Assembly (NCBI GenBank): GCA_963780815.1
Contig: CAWADG010000006.1
Location: forward strand, 214,893 to 278,892
Length of the DNA stretch: 64,000 nucleotides
Reading direction: 5' to 3'
Source: VRUE01 sp963780815
GTDB taxonomy: Bacteria > Actinomycetota > Thermoleophilia > Solirubrobacterales > 70-9
The stretch's first letter is position 1, and every line of letters starts with the position of its first letter. The position numbers were made by a program, and so were the translations under genes. The notes under the pieces are model-generated. The model saw nothing but the letters and a program-made list of their open reading frames with translations. It made no database searches and was not told the DNA's origin. This document shows, piece after piece, positions 17,029-25,833 of the stretch.

Positions 17029-19535
17029 CCTGCACCCCCACGCGCCCCTGCGGCTCCGGCCCACGTGGCCTCGGCCTCGTGCCGCCGCCCCGCGGCGAGC
17101 CGATCCTGCGCCGTCGCAGCGGTGAGTTCTTCGGCTTCCTCAGGGACCTCATCGCGACGGTTGAGCGGGCGGACTTCGATGGCACTCAGCTCGGTGCGCG
17201 CTGGGATGTGGAGGGCGACCCTGCGGGGACACTGCTGGCCCGGCTATGGGCGGCGGTCGCCGAGGGCGTCGCGGCCCAGACAGAGCTGACCGCCGGCGAG
17301 GCGTACCTCGCCACCGCCCAGGATTGGACCGACCTCCGGCGGCTCGCCGCGCTAGTAGGCTACCGGCCGCGGCCGCGCATCGCCGCGCAGGGCTGGATTG
17401 TCGCGCTCCTCGACCGCGGGGTCGATCCGCTCGTGCCGGCGGGCACGCAGGTCCAGGCGCCGGGGACGCCCGCTCGCGCGGCTCAGAAGTACGAGACGGT
17501 AAGCGACACCCAGCTACGTGGTGAGTGGGACAGCCTCACCGCCACCTGGGTGCCGACTCCGGCCGTCCCCGACGGCCGCCAGCTCCGCTTCCTCGGAGAG
17601 CCCGGCTTCCGGGCCGGCGACGACGTGCTGTTCGTCGACGAGAAGCCCCCCGACCCACCCAGCCCCGCACCTGTCGGCGAGTGGTACGCGTTCTGGTACC
17701 TGCTCACCTGGTGGTACCGGCTGCCCTTCGCGCCGCCGGCGACGAGCGCCCTCTCAGTGGCCACCGTCACCGGGCACACCACGGAGCTCGGGACCTCCCT
17801 GGTCGAGTTCGACCGCGATCTCGATGCCGTCCTCCACTCGATCAGCGAGCCTTACGCCGCATATCGGATTCTGGCCACTGCCGCTCCGGCCAAGCGCCTA
17901 GAGAAGATCGTGCGGATCCCCGCCGACCTATCGGCGGCGACGGAAGTACAGGACCTGAGCTTCACCACGGATAGAGCGATCGACTCGGCCGCGAAGTTCG
18001 TGGTGCTCGACGCGATTCTCGAGGACCTGTCGGCCGGTCAACTCGTGGCCGTTGTCGACTGGGCGACCGGCGGCTGCGACATCGTCCGCGTGTCCGCACA
18101 TCGCCCCGTGCGCTGGGAGACCGCGCCGGGCACCTTGCGTCGCGTCTCGCGTCTCGAATTCGAGGCGGCGGTGCCGGCCCTGCAGGACGCGTCGAACGAG
18201 AAGACGATCTATGTCCTCGATCGCCGCGTCGTCGCGCGCCACTACGTCTTCCCCGAAATCAGGCCGGCAGGGACGCCCCAGCTTCGGCTCTACCCGCGCC
18301 CGACGGAACCGCCCGAGCACATTGCGGTGGCCTTGGGGCCCACCGATCGCCCACTCTGGCACGTCTTCGCCTGCAGCGCGGCCGCGACGCAGGAGAGTCC
18401 GGCGCCGGTCGGCGACGTGCCCACCGGCCTGATCGTCGACCTCGCCGATCGTGCGCCGGACGTTGATGCTCTACAGGCGGCGGCCAGCGGAAACCTTGTG
18501 CGCATCCGCCAAGGCGCGACCAGGCAGGCCGCGCTCGGCAGCGGCAACGCGGCCTCGGTGCGCCAGCGGATGACGACGCCGGACGCGCCGATCGCCTATG
18601 ACGTCGACGACGCCGGCATGCTGGTGCCGACGATGGTGTTGCGCGCCGACGGTGCGCATTGGGAGGAGGTCGCGAGCCTCTACGCCGCTGGGTCCGGGCA
18701 GGTGTTCGCGACCCGGCTCGAGTCCGACGGCGCGGTGAGCGTCGAGTTCGGCGACGGCGAGCAGGGCGCGCAGCTACCAACTGGGCGCAACAACGTGACC
18801 GCGAGTTACCGCGTGGGGGGCGGAACGGCCGGCGAGGTGGAGGCCGGAGCGATCGACACGCTGCTCGGCAGCGTGCGCGGGGTCAAGAAGGTGAGCGGGG
18901 CAGACCCCACGTCCGGGGGCGCCGACCAAGACGACGAGCGGCGCCTGCGCCAGCTCGCGCCGAGCCGGGCGCGGGCATTCGACCGGGCGGTCTCGATCGA
19001 GGACCTGGCCGATCTAAGCCTCAGCTACCCCGGCGTGTCACACGCGGCCGCCTGGGGCGGAACGGGTCCCCCGGGTTGCGCCTGCGGCGGATCGGGCCTG
19101 CACCTCGCGTTCATCCGCACCGGTTCGGACGGCCCGCGCGCCCCCCTCGGCCCCGAGGTCACCGCCCTGGCGGGCTTCCTCGATGCCCGCCGCGACGCGA
19201 CCATGCCGCTTTGTGTCTGCGCCGGTGTAGTGACGCAGCTCACGGGGCTCGCCGCGGTGCTGGCGGTCGACCCCCGTCGCGACCCGGTCACCGTCGCGGC
19301 GGCGGCGCGCGATGCGCTTCTCGACCCCGACGGTGTCCTAGCGCCGCTGCAACGCCTGCTCGGCCAGCCGCTCGATCGCTCCGATGCCTACGCGGTGCTC
19401 CAGGCCGTCACCGGCGTGGTGGGCGTCGCCAGCTTGGACGTGCCCGGCGCGGCCAGCGAGCTGGGCCGGCGTGCCGCCGTCCGCTGGGAGCTCATCGCGC
19501 TCGACAGCCCGTCGGTGGAGGCGCAGCCGGCATGA
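17025..19535 (+). CDS. J-type baseplate assembly protein 2 (Afp12-like)
   Basis: 836 residues; the likely TTG start overlaps the previous TGA. It shares the paralogous architecture of its neighbour: LTAGEAYLATAQDWTDLRRL, LVGYRPRPRIAAQGWIVALL, VEFGDGEQGAQLPTGRNNVT, ASYRVGGGTAGEVEAGAIDT and VSIEDLADLSLSYPGVSHAA. This pairing of two J-like wedge proteins is typical of eCIS baseplates. A CxC pair (GCACGGSG) interrupts a loop near the C-terminal third. Overlaps the gpI-like gene by 4 bases. Confidence 0.92.
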   Translation: MTCTPTRPCGSGPRGLGLVPPPRGEPILRRRSGEFFGFLRDLIATVERADFDGTQLGARWDVEGDPAGTLLARLWAAVAEGVAAQTELTAGEAYLATAQDWTDLRRLAALVGYRPRPRIAAQGWIVALLDRGVDPLVPAGTQVQAPGTPARAAQKYETVSDTQLRGEWDSLTATWVPTPAVPDGRQLRFLGEPGFRAGDDVLFVDEKPPDPPSPAPVGEWYAFWYLLTWWYRLPFAPPATSALSVATVTGHTTELGTSLVEFDRDLDAVLHSISEPYAAYRILATAAPAKRLEKIVRIPADLSAATEVQDLSFTTDRAIDSAAKFVVLDAILEDLSAGQLVAVVDWATGGCDIVRVSAHRPVRWETAPGTLRRVSRLEFEAAVPALQDASNEKTIYVLDRRVVARHYVFPEIRPAGTPQLRLYPRPTEPPEHIAVALGPTDRPLWHVFACSAAATQESPAPVGDVPTGLIVDLADRAPDVDALQAAASGNLVRIRQGATRQAALGSGNAASVRQRMTTPDAPIAYDVDDAGMLVPTMVLRADGAHWEEVASLYAAGSGQVFATRLESDGAVSVEFGDGEQGAQLPTGRNNVTASYRVGGGTAGEVEAGAIDTLLGSVRGVKKVSGADPTSGGADQDDERRLRQLAPSRARAFDRAVSIEDLADLSLSYPGVSHAAAWGGTGPPGCACGGSGLHLAFIRTGSDGPRAPLGPEVTALAGFLDARRDATMPLCVCAGVVTQLTGLAAVLAVDPRRDPVTVAAAARDALLDPDGVLAPLQRLLGQPLDRSDAYAVLQAVTGVVGVASLDVPGAASELGRRAAVRWELIALDSPSVEAQPA

Positions 19536-21595
19536 CCGACATGCACCCAGCCGTCGCTGACTGGTTGCCCCCCGCGCTGCGCGACGCACCTGCCGACGTC
19601 GAGGACGCGCCCCGCCTGCTTGACCTGTTGCTGCAGGGCGTCGACCGTCAACGCCGGCTGCTCGAGGACGACATCGACCAGGTCTGGCAGGACCTGTTCA
19701 TAGAGAGCTGCGCCGACTGGGCGGTGCCCTACATCGCGTCGCTCGTCGGGCTGCCCCCCGATGCCGAGCGGCTGGAGGTGGCCTACGCGATCGCGCTGCG
19801 CCGTCGCAAGGGCACCCCGGCTGCGCTTGAGGACTTTGCCGAGGTGCTCACCGGGCTGGTGGCGCGGGTGGTCGAGGGCTGGCAGGTCACAACCTGGGCG
19901 CAGCGGCTACACCATCCGCCGCCGCCGCGCATCGCCTCGGTCGATCTGCGCGACAGCTCACGCTTCCGCATCGGCACTCCCTTCGACTGCGTGCGCCGGA
20001 GCGTGACGCCGTCCGGCCCTCACGAGCCTCGCGCCGCGACCGTGGTCGTGTGGCCGTGGGAGGTGCGCACCTACCACGCGGTCCAGGCGGCCCCGCTGCC
20101 GGAGCCCGCCCGCTTCGCGTTGCACCCGCTCGGCGTCGAGGCGCCCCCGTACCTCAACCCCGTGCCCCGTTCGCCGCGCTCGGGCGAGCCGCTGGCGCGC
20201 ACTGGCGACGAGCTCGACGCGCCCGTGCGCGCCAGCTACCGATTGCTTCAAGCACTCGACGCTGGCGGACAGATCATGTACGGGACGAACTGGACCGTGG
20301 CCACCGACCATCCGCTCGCCGGCGAGCCCGAGCCCGGCCGACCCGTGCTCCTCGCGCTGGAGGCTGACGGCACGCCGATCGAGTGGACGGCGCTGCGCTT
20401 CGGCAGCCTGCCCCCGGGCGGTCCGGCGCCGGCACCGCCCGCCGCTGGCGAGGCCGTCGTGGACCTCGCGCGCGGGCAGGTCGAGTTGGGCAGCGACTTC
20501 GCTGCTCCACTGCGCGCCACCTGGCACCGGCCCACGCCCGGCGGCCTCGGAGCGCTCGCTGGCGATGGCGACGCCGATGCTGCCGCGCGTGTGGTGATCT
20601 TGCTCAACCCGGCACTCCCCGCGGGGGGGCGGATCGTGCACACGCTGGACGACGCGCTCGCCCGCGGCGAGCAGCTCAGCGCGGGCATGGAGCCCGACGC
20701 TTCCGAGCCCGGGCAGCCCGACGTCGAGATCCGGATCGAGACCTCGGACCGGCTCGCCGCCCCGGCGGCGCAGAGCTTCACCCCGACGCTAAAGCGCTGG
20801 CGGGTGGTCGCGCCGCGTGGGACGACGCCGACGGTAGACGGGTCCCTTGAGCTCGACCTCGAGGGCGCGTGCCTCACCCTCGAGGGCTTCGCCGTGGCCG
20901 GGAGCCTGACGTTGGGCGCGCGCCTTGACGGCGTCGAGCTCGTCGACCTCACGCTTTCGCCCCTCGATGGCAACCAACTTCGCGTCGAGCCCGGAGCTTG
21001 GCCGCTGACGCTTTCGGCGCGACGCTGCGTGATGGGCGCGATCCGCGCCGATCTCGGAGCCTTCCCCGTCGTGCTGACCGACTGCGTGGTTGACGGGACC
21101 GGCGCGCGCCTGCGCTCCTGCGGGGGCGATCCCGGCGGCACGCCAAGCGATGCGGTTGGCGCGGGTAGCGGTTTCGCGCCCACTCTCAAGGCCGACGGCG
21201 TGACCTTCATCGGCGCGGTGCGCGCCGAGGCGGCCGACGCGGTTGACTGCCTGTTCGCCGGTGGCATCGACGTGGTCGAGCAGCAGGAGGGCTGTCTGCG
21301 GCACTGCTTCCTTGGCCCCGACCTCACGACGCCACCGTCGCATCCCGTCGCCTACCGCTGCGGGCCGTTCCCCGACCCGACCTTTGTGTCGGTCGGCTTC
21401 GAGGCCGCCGGCTACTACGCGCTCGACCTCGACCGGCGCCAACCGCTGCTGGAGGCCGCCAGCGACGGCGGCGAGCTCGGCGCCCAGCACCACCTGCACA
21501 GGGCGGCGCGGCTGCAGCGGCTGCGCCGCCGTGTCCACGAATTCGTGCCGCTCGGCGTCCGGCCGGGCCTGGCGCTCGCCCCCTGGGAGGAATGA
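19532..21595 (+). CDS. Tail protein I-like (gpI) protein with long beta-rich C-terminal region
   Basis: 687 residues, ATG at 19532 overlapping the previous stop. The N-terminal 130 residues are gpI-like: APRLLDLLLQGVDRQRRLLE, DDIDQVWQDLFIESCADWAV, PYIASLVGLPPDAER, LRRRKGTPAALEDFAEVLTG. GpI proteins attach fibres to the baseplate. The remaining 550 residues are beta-rich (GACLTLEGFAVAGSLTLGAR, LDGVELVDLTLSPLDGNQLR), resembling a right-handed parallel beta-helix with CxxC-like turns. This suggests a built-in receptor or fibre module. Its fibre-like neighbour starts 1 base later. Confidence 0.85.
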   Translation: MTDMHPAVADWLPPALRDAPADVEDAPRLLDLLLQGVDRQRRLLEDDIDQVWQDLFIESCADWAVPYIASLVGLPPDAERLEVAYAIALRRRKGTPAALEDFAEVLTGLVARVVEGWQVTTWAQRLHHPPPPRIASVDLRDSSRFRIGTPFDCVRRSVTPSGPHEPRAATVVVWPWEVRTYHAVQAAPLPEPARFALHPLGVEAPPYLNPVPRSPRSGEPLARTGDELDAPVRASYRLLQALDAGGQIMYGTNWTVATDHPLAGEPEPGRPVLLALEADGTPIEWTALRFGSLPPGGPAPAPPAAGEAVVDLARGQVELGSDFAAPLRATWHRPTPGGLGALAGDGDADAAARVVILLNPALPAGGRIVHTLDDALARGEQLSAGMEPDASEPGQPDVEIRIETSDRLAAPAAQSFTPTLKRWRVVAPRGTTPTVDGSLELDLEGACLTLEGFAVAGSLTLGARLDGVELVDLTLSPLDGNQLRVEPGAWPLTLSARRCVMGAIRADLGAFPVVLTDCVVDGTGARLRSCGGDPGGTPSDAVGAGSGFAPTLKADGVTFIGAVRAEAADAVDCLFAGGIDVVEQQEGCLRHCFLGPDLTTPPSHPVAYRCGPFPDPTFVSVGFEAAGYYALDLDRRQPLLEAASDGGELGAQHHLHRAARLQRLRRRVHEFVPLGVRPGLALAPWEE

Positions 21596-21596
21596 G

Positions 21597-24191
21597 ATGA
21601 ACGGCGACTACACCAAGGTCCCGCTGCGCCGCGACGAGCGCTGGACGGGCGCGCGTATGCAGGAGGGGCGGGTCCTGCTCGATCACGATTGGAACCTCAA
21701 TCTCGATGCAGCTGCCCGCTCGACAAGCGAGCTGTCGGCCGACGCGATCGGGGCCGCTGGCGTGGTGGTGGGCAGCGACGCCTTCAAGATCGGCGTCACG
21801 ACCGCCAGCGTGCTCGACCTGACGGTGCAGCCGGGGCGGATGTGGGTCGGCGGGCTCGCCGCCTTCTCACCTGCGCCGTTCGATTACACCGACCAGGATC
21901 AGATCGCCGCGCTGCCGGCCGGTGGCACGGTGCTCGTCTACCTCGACGTGTTCGAGGAGCACGTGCAGCCCGCGGAGGATCCGCTCGAGCTCGTCGATCC
22001 GGCGCTGTCGCCGATCGATAGCGCGGCGCGCACGCGCGTCGGCTATCGCGTCCGCGTTGCGCCGGCCAAAGCGACCAGCTGCGCAGCCGCCTGGGCGGCC
22101 CTGACGACAGTCGCCGAGTCGGCAGGGCAGCTGACGATCACGCGCACCGGCGTCGTGACCCCGACCGACCCTTGCGACCCGCCCGGGGACCCACTCGCCG
22201 GGGTTCCCGACGGCCTGTTCCGCGTGGAGGTACTGGACGGCGGGAAAGCGTCGACGGCGCGCTTCGCCTGGTCGTTCGAGGACGGCGGCACAGCGATCGC
22301 CGTCGCCTCGATCGCAGGCAACACGGTAACGCTGGCGCCCGCCACGGTTTCGCTGGCCGTGGGTGACCTAGTCGAGGTCTCGTGGCTCGCGCGGCGCGCC
22401 GACTGTGCGCCGCACGGCGCCTTGTACGCGATCACCGCCGTGGCGAGCGCGCCCGGCGGCGACGTGCTGACGCTCGATCGAGCGGTGAGCGCGCCGAGCA
22501 CGGCGGCCGGCCTGGCTGTGCGACGATGGGATGGCGAGGCGGCCGGCGCGGCGTCGGCGGAGACGGCCGCGTACCGCGGAGACGACCTGGGAATCCGCTT
22601 CACCGCCGCGGCAGGGGACTACCAGGCCGGCGACTGGTGGGGCGCCCGCTTGCGTTCTGAGTTGGGGGACGGGATCGAGCACCGCACCGACGCCGAGCCG
22701 GACGGCATCCTTCACGCGTTCGCGCCCTTGGCGCTGGTCGACCTAGACGCTCGCACCGTCATCTCCGATTGTCGACCGACGTTCACCCCACTGGTCGATA
22801 TCGATCTCGACCGCGGCTGTTGCACCGTGTCGGTCAAGCCCGGCGACGACCTGCAGGCCGCGGCCGACGCTCTGCCCATCGGAGGCGGCGAGCTGTGCTT
22901 CGCGGCCGGGGTTTACCTGCTCGATCAGCCGCTTCAGATCGGTAAACGATCGCGAATTGTGCTCAACGGTTCGGGCCCCGCGACGATCTTGCGCGCGCTC
23001 AGACGTGAGGCGGCGGTTACCTTCGATACCTGCGACGAGGTCGAGGTGAGACACCTGCGCGCAGAGGCAGGGTCACCCGGGGCCCCGCCGGGCGACCCAC
23101 ACCTCGAGGGCGCGCTCACCTTCGTGTCCTGCCGCGATGTGGTCGTGTCCGACTGCGTACTGACCTGCCCGGACTCCACCGGAAAGGCCCAGACGGGTGT
23201 CACCGTGCGCAGCCGTGCTGACGACGACGGCGTTCCCGACCGCATCCGGATCGAGCGCAATCGATTCGAGGTCGGCGCACTACAGACCGGCGCCCTGGTC
23301 GTCGATGTCCGCCAAGCAACGATCGACGCTAACCATGTTCTATTGGGCCCGGTGCCATCGGTCGAGCACATTATGAACGTCGAGTTCGGTCGCGAACTGG
23401 CGCGGCGGCTGAAGGTCGCTCTGCGCCCCGCGGGCAGCGAAAAGGCAGTTGCCGTGAAAGTTCCCGGCGTGCGCGGCGGGCTGCATCTTAGCGACGAGGC
23501 TGAGACGCTCGGACTGGTCCGCGACTTTGCGAGCTCCACCAGCGCGTCGGTTGTGCGGAAGGCCGGCGGTGGCGAGAAAGCGCTGTTGAGCTGGGCGCGA
23601 GCGCTCGGTGCCGGGCGGCGCCTGGAGACGCTTTCGCCTCAGACGCTTGACAGGTTGCGTGCATCAGCCGCGCAACTGCGTGCAGGCGGGCAGGGCATTG
23701 TAATCGGCGGCACAAACGTAGGCGCGGTGCAGGTGCGAGACAACGTCATAGAGGGGGTCATCCAAGGCATCCATGTCGCCGTGTCACAGGGCTCAAAGGC
23801 CGGGCGTGAGGCAGCCGACAGTGTCTTGCTCGCGCGCAACCTCGTGCGCGCGGTCGTACCCGCCAGCTATAACCGCGATCGGCACGCAATCTTCGTCGGG
23901 AACGCACGCAGCATCCACGTGCTCGAGACTGTTGCGAGCCTCCACCGGCTCCGGACGCCGCTGGATGGGGCACCGACGCCGGTCGAGGGTATCCGGATCC
24001 ACGGTGCGCTCGGCCAGTTCCTTGTTGTGCGGGACAGCAGCCTTCAAGGCTTTACCGTTGGTGTGCGCATCGTTCCGCTAGAGCCCGTGCCTCCATCGCG
24101 TGTCTGGCTCGTGGCAGAGACCATGGCTCAAGGTGCTACTACTCCGCTCGACGCCCCGCAGACCGTTGACGGAGAGCGCAACGCAAAATGA
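21597..24191 (+). CDS. Large fibre-like protein (DUF6519-type N-terminus, beta-helix C-terminus)
   Basis: 864 residues; ATG at 21597 with GGGAGGAATG just upstream. The start (DYTKVPLRRDERWTGARMQE, then GRVLLDHDWNLNLDAAARST) is the conserved attachment domain of DUF6519-family proteins encoded in eCIS loci. From about residue 400 on, the sequence becomes right-handed beta-helix-like (GDDLQAAADALPIGGGELCF, RVLRNGSG-type turns, VRDNVIEGVIQGIHVAVS). It probably projects from the baseplate and determines target binding. Base composition drops slightly in the last 800 bases, which is where fibre specificity usually changes. Confidence 0.82.
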   Translation: MNGDYTKVPLRRDERWTGARMQEGRVLLDHDWNLNLDAAARSTSELSADAIGAAGVVVGSDAFKIGVTTASVLDLTVQPGRMWVGGLAAFSPAPFDYTDQDQIAALPAGGTVLVYLDVFEEHVQPAEDPLELVDPALSPIDSAARTRVGYRVRVAPAKATSCAAAWAALTTVAESAGQLTITRTGVVTPTDPCDPPGDPLAGVPDGLFRVEVLDGGKASTARFAWSFEDGGTAIAVASIAGNTVTLAPATVSLAVGDLVEVSWLARRADCAPHGALYAITAVASAPGGDVLTLDRAVSAPSTAAGLAVRRWDGEAAGAASAETAAYRGDDLGIRFTAAAGDYQAGDWWGARLRSELGDGIEHRTDAEPDGILHAFAPLALVDLDARTVISDCRPTFTPLVDIDLDRGCCTVSVKPGDDLQAAADALPIGGGELCFAAGVYLLDQPLQIGKRSRIVLNGSGPATILRALRREAAVTFDTCDEVEVRHLRAEAGSPGAPPGDPHLEGALTFVSCRDVVVSDCVLTCPDSTGKAQTGVTVRSRADDDGVPDRIRIERNRFEVGALQTGALVVDVRQATIDANHVLLGPVPSVEHIMNVEFGRELARRLKVALRPAGSEKAVAVKVPGVRGGLHLSDEAETLGLVRDFASSTSASVVRKAGGGEKALLSWARALGAGRRLETLSPQTLDRLRASAAQLRAGGQGIVIGGTNVGAVQVRDNVIEGVIQGIHVAVSQGSKAGREAADSVLLARNLVRAVVPASYNRDRHAIFVGNARSIHVLETVASLHRLRTPLDGAPTPVEGIRIHGALGQFLVVRDSSLQGFTVGVRIVPLEPVPPSRVWLVAETMAQGATTPLDAPQTVDGERNAK

Positions 24192-24300
24192 ATCACGTAC
24201 CGATTGTCATGACGACGTGCCGTTACGTTTGGATGAACATGGCGGTAACGTCGGAAAGGCACTTGGCACCGCCGCCTTCGATCCAAAGGAAGGAGCTCCC
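24192..24300. promoter_or_regulatory. 109-bp gap before the candidate cargo gene, possible internal promoter
   Basis: This is the first real gap in an otherwise overlapping operon. It carries an inverted repeat CGTTAC (24222-24227) ... GTAACG (24246-24251) and a good ribosome site AAAGGAAGGA ahead of the GTG at 24301. No firm -10/-35 pair was recognised. Confidence 0.35.
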
Positions 24301-25131
24301 GTGAGCACCCACGCATTGCAATCCTCGACCGAGACGAAGCGGGAGTCCGTGCCACCGGCGTGGATCCGCTCCGCGATGGAGGCGAAGAGGTTGTATTCCC
24401 CTGCGCGCCCGGCTGGCCGACACGAGCTGGCCGCCGCGGCGGCCAGCCGCCGTTCAATTGACACCCGCTGCGCGTGTGGCTGCGGCGGCTCATGCGGCAC
24501 TGAAGCAAGAAAGCACGAGCTCGAGCGCTCCCGCACGCGCAATCCAGAGCAGACCGAAACCGGCGAGATCACGACAGCCAACACCCAAGCGGGCGCCATC
24601 GGCCACGCCGGAGTTTCTCCGAGCCCGAACTGCGCGGTCGCGTCAGGTCCAGCTTATTCGCCGACCGGCAATATCCCGGTCACGGAATCCGGCGGCGAAA
24701 AATCCGCATCTTTTTCCTTTTCGGCCAGCTTCACCACCAGCTCGAGCGGCAAAAGCGAACCCCATTGCTGTGAGGTCCGCCAGTACATCAAGTGGAACAA
24801 AGCATTCCAAGATTGGAATGGAGGGCCGCCGCACAGTGGGTTCCCGTCATCCTCGACTTTCGATACCTGGTATGAGGACAGAGACTCCGCCAACAAACGC
24901 TACGGCCATCGCTCGGGCCCCTATAGCGATCCGATCGCGGCCTGTGGCGACGAGTATCTCTCGGGCACGGCGCGCGACATGGCGAACGGCGCCAAATATT
25001 GTGGCAACGACAACCCGGGCGGCCCCTCAGGAATGAAAGGGAAGTACGAATTTCAGCTCAAGGCGGTTGATGTCTGCAACAGCGATGCCGTAAAGGCTTC
25101 CAGTTCGGTAATCACCGTCAAATGGGGTTGA
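24301..25131 (+). CDS. Cysteine-rich eCIS-locus protein, candidate cargo
   Basis: 276 residues; GTG at 24301 behind AAAGGAAGGA. No known enzyme domain is recognised. The N-terminus (about 1-110) is polar and low-complexity, with a cysteine knot-like run CACGCGGSCG (Cys57, 59, 61, 65) resembling the Cys-Gly motif seen in the N-terminal region of many eCIS DUF4157 proteins, but the HExxH zinc-protease motif is absent. The C-terminal half is compact: HCCEVRQYIKWNKAFQDWNG, GPPHSGFP, WYEDRDSANKRYGHRSGPYS, CGDEYL, CNSDAVKASSSVITVKW. Codon use is less GC-rich than the structural genes. Position after the fibre gene and no signal peptide fit a packaged effector; function is unknown. Confidence 0.7.
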   Translation: MSTHALQSSTETKRESVPPAWIRSAMEAKRLYSPARPAGRHELAAAAASRRSIDTRCACGCGGSCGTEARKHELERSRTRNPEQTETGEITTANTQAGAIGHAGVSPSPNCAVASGPAYSPTGNIPVTESGGEKSASFSFSASFTTSSSGKSEPHCCEVRQYIKWNKAFQDWNGGPPHSGFPSSSTFDTWYEDRDSANKRYGHRSGPYSDPIAACGDEYLSGTARDMANGAKYCGNDNPGGPSGMKGKYEFQLKAVDVCNSDAVKASSSVITVKWG

Positions 25132-25274
25132 GAGTGTTCGGTGAGCAACCCCTCCTGGTTAAGAGCAAGGGCGCCCGAGCCGTCGTCCGGCTGAAGCGGG
25201 CGTTTGCCGTCCGGCACGTTGAAGGTCATGAACCCGGGAGACCGAGAACGCCAGCAATCGGATCATCACCATGA
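25128..25274 (+). CDS. Putative 48-residue basic peptide
   Basis: A short frame starting with TTG at 25128 (alternative GTG 25134). It overlaps the cargo stop (TTGA) and ends in an ATGA overlap with the next gene, the coupling style used throughout the locus. The peptide is basic (VKSKGARAVVRLKRAFAVRH) with a Pro/Gly tail. Coding is supported mainly by these two overlaps; the last third has poor GC third-position bias. Could instead be only an intergenic spacer. Confidence 0.38.
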   Translation: MRVFGEQPLLVKSKGARAVVRLKRAFAVRHVEGHEPGRPRTPAIGSSP

Positions 25275-25696
25275 AGCAGGAGAAGGGCACGCCGGAACTG
25301 ATGGCGACTGTCGAGCTCCGCGTCACCGCCCCACCCGCTGGTCACGTCGTCGTCTGCAACGGCTTGAGCGAGCCGGTGCGGATCTTCAACATGGGGAACT
25401 CGTGGGGCGACGAGGCATGGTCCTTCGAGCTGCTCACCGACGGCGACAAGCCTCGCGCGGTACGCCGTCGCCCACAGATCTACACCCGCAACGTGCCGTC
25501 AACGACGGAGCTCGCGCCCGGCTTAACGGAGAAATGGCCATTCGACCTGGGCGACGGTACGTGGGAGCTCGAGGCTGCCGAAGCCCCCTCGGGTGCCGCG
25601 CTGACGGCGATCTACGACGCCCCGCCCACGCCGGAGGCCGAGGAGCTCGGTGTCTTCACCGGACCGCTCCGAAGCGAGCCGGTCGACCTCGCTTAA
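25271..25696 (+). CDS. Unknown beta-rich protein at end of eCIS locus
   Basis: 141 residues from ATG 25271 (ATG 25301, giving MATVELRVTAPP, is an alternative start). Predicted beta-sandwich-like strands: MATVELRVTAPPAGHVVVCN, PVRIFNMGNSWGDEAWSFEL, then LTEKWPFDLGDGTWELEAAE. No signal peptide, membrane helix or known motif. It could be a small accessory or second cargo of the particle. No homolog recognised. Confidence 0.65.
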   Translation: MKQEKGTPELMATVELRVTAPPAGHVVVCNGLSEPVRIFNMGNSWGDEAWSFELLTDGDKPRAVRRRPQIYTRNVPSTTELAPGLTEKWPFDLGDGTWELEAAEAPSGAALTAIYDAPPTPEAEELGVFTGPLRSEPVDLA

Positions 25697-25833
25697 CCCC
25701 TGGGCAACTCCGTTCCCAAACTCTCCCTTTGAAATCGCAATTGGACTTCCGTTGAGATTTCCCACAGGCCCGTTGACTGCCCGGGTCCGGGAGGTTTACG
25801 TTAGCTCCAAAAGGCGTGACGGGAGGATCTCAA

